Part shown: piece after piece, positions 5,388-6,439 of the stretch
How the letters are laid out: the number at the start of each line of letters is the position of its first letter
How positions within the stretch are numbered: position 1 is the first letter of the stretch
NCBI GenBank assembly: GCA_031969915.1
Contig: DALYJJ010000234.1
Coordinates: 1-6,439 of the forward strand
From: DALYJJ01 sp031969915
Lineage (GTDB): Bacteria > Acidobacteriota > Terriglobia > Bryobacterales > Bryobacteraceae
Reading direction: 5' to 3'
DNA: 6,439 bases
Position numbers and translations under genes: made by a program
The notes under the pieces: model-generated
The model's input: the letters and a program-made list of their open reading frames with translations, nothing else
Database searches by the model: none
What the model was told of the DNA's origin: nothing

Positions 5388-6439
5388 ATGCGCTGCTTGT
5401 TCACGTTCCTGCTGACCGCGGTGTCTCTCTGCGCCGCGCCCTACCGCGTGGAAATCCGCCGCACCAGTCATGGCATTCCGCACATCACCGCTCGCGACTT
5501 CGGGAGCCTCGGGTTCGGGGAAGGCTATGCGCAGGCCGAAGACCACGTTTGCACCATCGCCGACCAGGTGGTGCGGGCGCGCGGCGAGCGGGCGCGGTAC
5601 TTCGGACGCGGAGCGAACGACCAGCACCTGCTGAGCGACCTCGGGTTGAAGGCGCTACGTACCCTGGAGCGTGGGGCCGAGGATCTTGCTAAAGAGGCAC
5701 CGGAGATTCGCGAGATGCTCGCCGGTTTCGCTGCCGGTTACAACCACTACCTGGAACAGACTGGACGCGCCAGGCTGCCCTCCTGGTGCCGCGACGCGGA
5801 ATGGGTGAAACCGATCACCGCCGAAGAGTTGGCTGCGACGCGCCGGCTGTTCGTCAGCCAGCTTTCGTTTCTGGCGCGCGAGATCGGCGCAACGCAACCA
5901 CCGGGCGAGGCGGGTCCGCGGAGCGCCGAGCGCCCAACCGCCGAACCGGCGGCGGGCGCAAGCAACGGCTGGGGCATCGGGCGCGACCTGGCGGCCTCGC
6001 GGCGGGGCATGCTGCTCGCCAATCCCCATTACCCGTGGGTGGGGTCGAACCGATTCTGGGAGAAGCATCTCGTGATTCCGGGCCAGCTCGACGTGTACGG
6101 CGCGAACGTGGTGGGCGGCGCCGGCGTTGCGATCGGCTTCAACAAGGACGTGGCCTGGACGCATACCGTATCGGCGGGCACGCGCATGGTCTATTACGCG
6201 GTGGACCTGGTGCCCGGGAAACCCACCTCGTATCTCTTCGACGGAACGGAGCGCGCGATGACGCCGCGCACGGTGAGCGTGGACGTCAAGCGCACGGATG
6301 GGACGCTCGAAACGGTGACCCGAACCTATTGGTTCACGCATCACGGGCCGGTCGTGAACCTGGGCCGGACCGCGTGGTCGGCGCGCCGGGCGCTGTGCGC
6401 GAAGGACGCGAATGAGAACAACAACCATGCCGCGCGGCA
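5388..6439 (+). CDS. Penicillin acylase family protein, acyl-homoserine-lactone acylase-like (3' end outside window)
   Basis: N-terminal nucleophile (Ntn) hydrolase expected to cleave an amide bond and release an acyl chain, in the periplasm or outside. Residues 1 to about 17 are a signal peptide (CLFTFLLTAVSLCAA). The alpha-chain part is about 18-167, a spacer rich in Ala, Pro and Glu spans about 168-191, and the predicted self-cleavage site precedes S192 in ASNGWGIG, the new beta-chain N-terminal nucleophile (codon 5961-5963). Counted from it, H214 (NPHYPW) is beta-23 and V261 (WTHTV) is beta-70, the positions of His and Val in the PvdQ active site. GFNKDVAWTHTVSAG is also typical of the AHL acylase branch. 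The active-site Asn expected near beta-269 lies beyond the window; about 350 residues of the usual 700-800 are visible. No strong Shine-Dalgarno is seen, and coupling with DUF3052 translation is likely. Substrate could be AHL, a lipopeptide, a siderophore precursor or a beta-lactam. Confidence 0.92.
   Translation, partial: MRCLFTFLLTAVSLCAAPYRVEIRRTSHGIPHITARDFGSLGFGEGYAQAEDHVCTIADQVVRARGERARYFGRGANDQHLLSDLGLKALRTLERGAEDLAKEAPEIREMLAGFAAGYNHYLEQTGRARLPSWCRDAEWVKPITAEELAATRRLFVSQLSFLAREIGATQPPGEAGPRSAERPTAEPAAGASNGWGIGRDLAASRRGMLLANPHYPWVGSNRFWEKHLVIPGQLDVYGANVVGGAGVAIGFNKDVAWTHTVSAGTRMVYYAVDLVPGKPTSYLFDGTERAMTPRTVSVDVKRTDGTLETVTRTYWFTHHGPVVNLGRTAWSARRALCAKDANENNNHAAR

Noticed and set aside
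4561..5627. Long minus-strand frames (256 and 313 codons) opposite the DUF3052 and neighbouring genes
   Set aside because: They overlap each other and the supported plus-strand genes, are Arg/Pro/Ser-rich, and have no family motifs.
5655..6428. 257-codon minus-strand and 209-codon plus-strand frames at the window end
   Set aside because: Both are shadows of the acylase gene, whose active-site motifs are read in a third frame that stays open to the window end.
1..6439. CRISPR array, tRNA or rRNA genes, transposase or integrase
   Set aside because: No regularly spaced repeats, no tRNA-like fold and no recombinase motif were seen in the window.

Overview
The window is about 6.4 kb of high-GC bacterial chromosome. 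All supported genes are on the plus strand, with strongly GC-biased third codon positions. Protein style suggests an acidobacterium of the Bryobacterales/Solibacterales type: an M17 aminopeptidase, a tyvelose-epimerase-like SDR, a secreted Gly- and Arg/Asp-rich protein, a DUF3052 protein and a periplasmic Ntn-hydrolase acylase. That placement is inference; no marker gene is present.

Layout. (1) Bases 2-1504 hold a nearly complete leucyl aminopeptidase (pepA), cut at its 5' end by the window edge. (2) Bases 1505-1705 are a spacer with one GC-rich hairpin. (3) Bases 1706-3724 hold two genes that look like a small sugar/glycan operon: an NAD-dependent nucleotide-sugar epimerase/dehydratase and a family 2 glycosyltransferase. 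(4) Bases 3725-3991 are an odd junction. It contains a degenerate copy of the pepA 3' end starting at the glycosyltransferase stop codon, a perfect 28-bp palindrome, a locally AT-rich stretch and a possible 32-codon membrane peptide. (5) Bases 3992-4735 encode a secreted protein of unknown function with a Gly-rich and Arg-Asp repeat linker. (6) Bases 4762-5382 encode a DUF3052-type protein with an extra N-terminal part. (7) From 5388 to the window end runs a penicillin-acylase-family Ntn hydrolase close to acyl-homoserine-lactone acylases; its 3' end lies outside the window.

How they may work together. The epimerase and glycosyltransferase are 24 nt apart and probably cooperate in making a surface polysaccharide or glycolipid. 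The DUF3052 gene and the acylase are separated by 5 nt and are probably co-transcribed, though no functional link is known to me. The aminopeptidase is a stand-alone housekeeping gene.

The most interesting point is the pepA 3'-end duplication flanking the two sugar genes, next to the palindrome. It suggests the two-gene cassette was inserted at the end of pepA, as integrative elements do, but no integrase or transposase is visible. I found no convincing undescribed multi-gene system.
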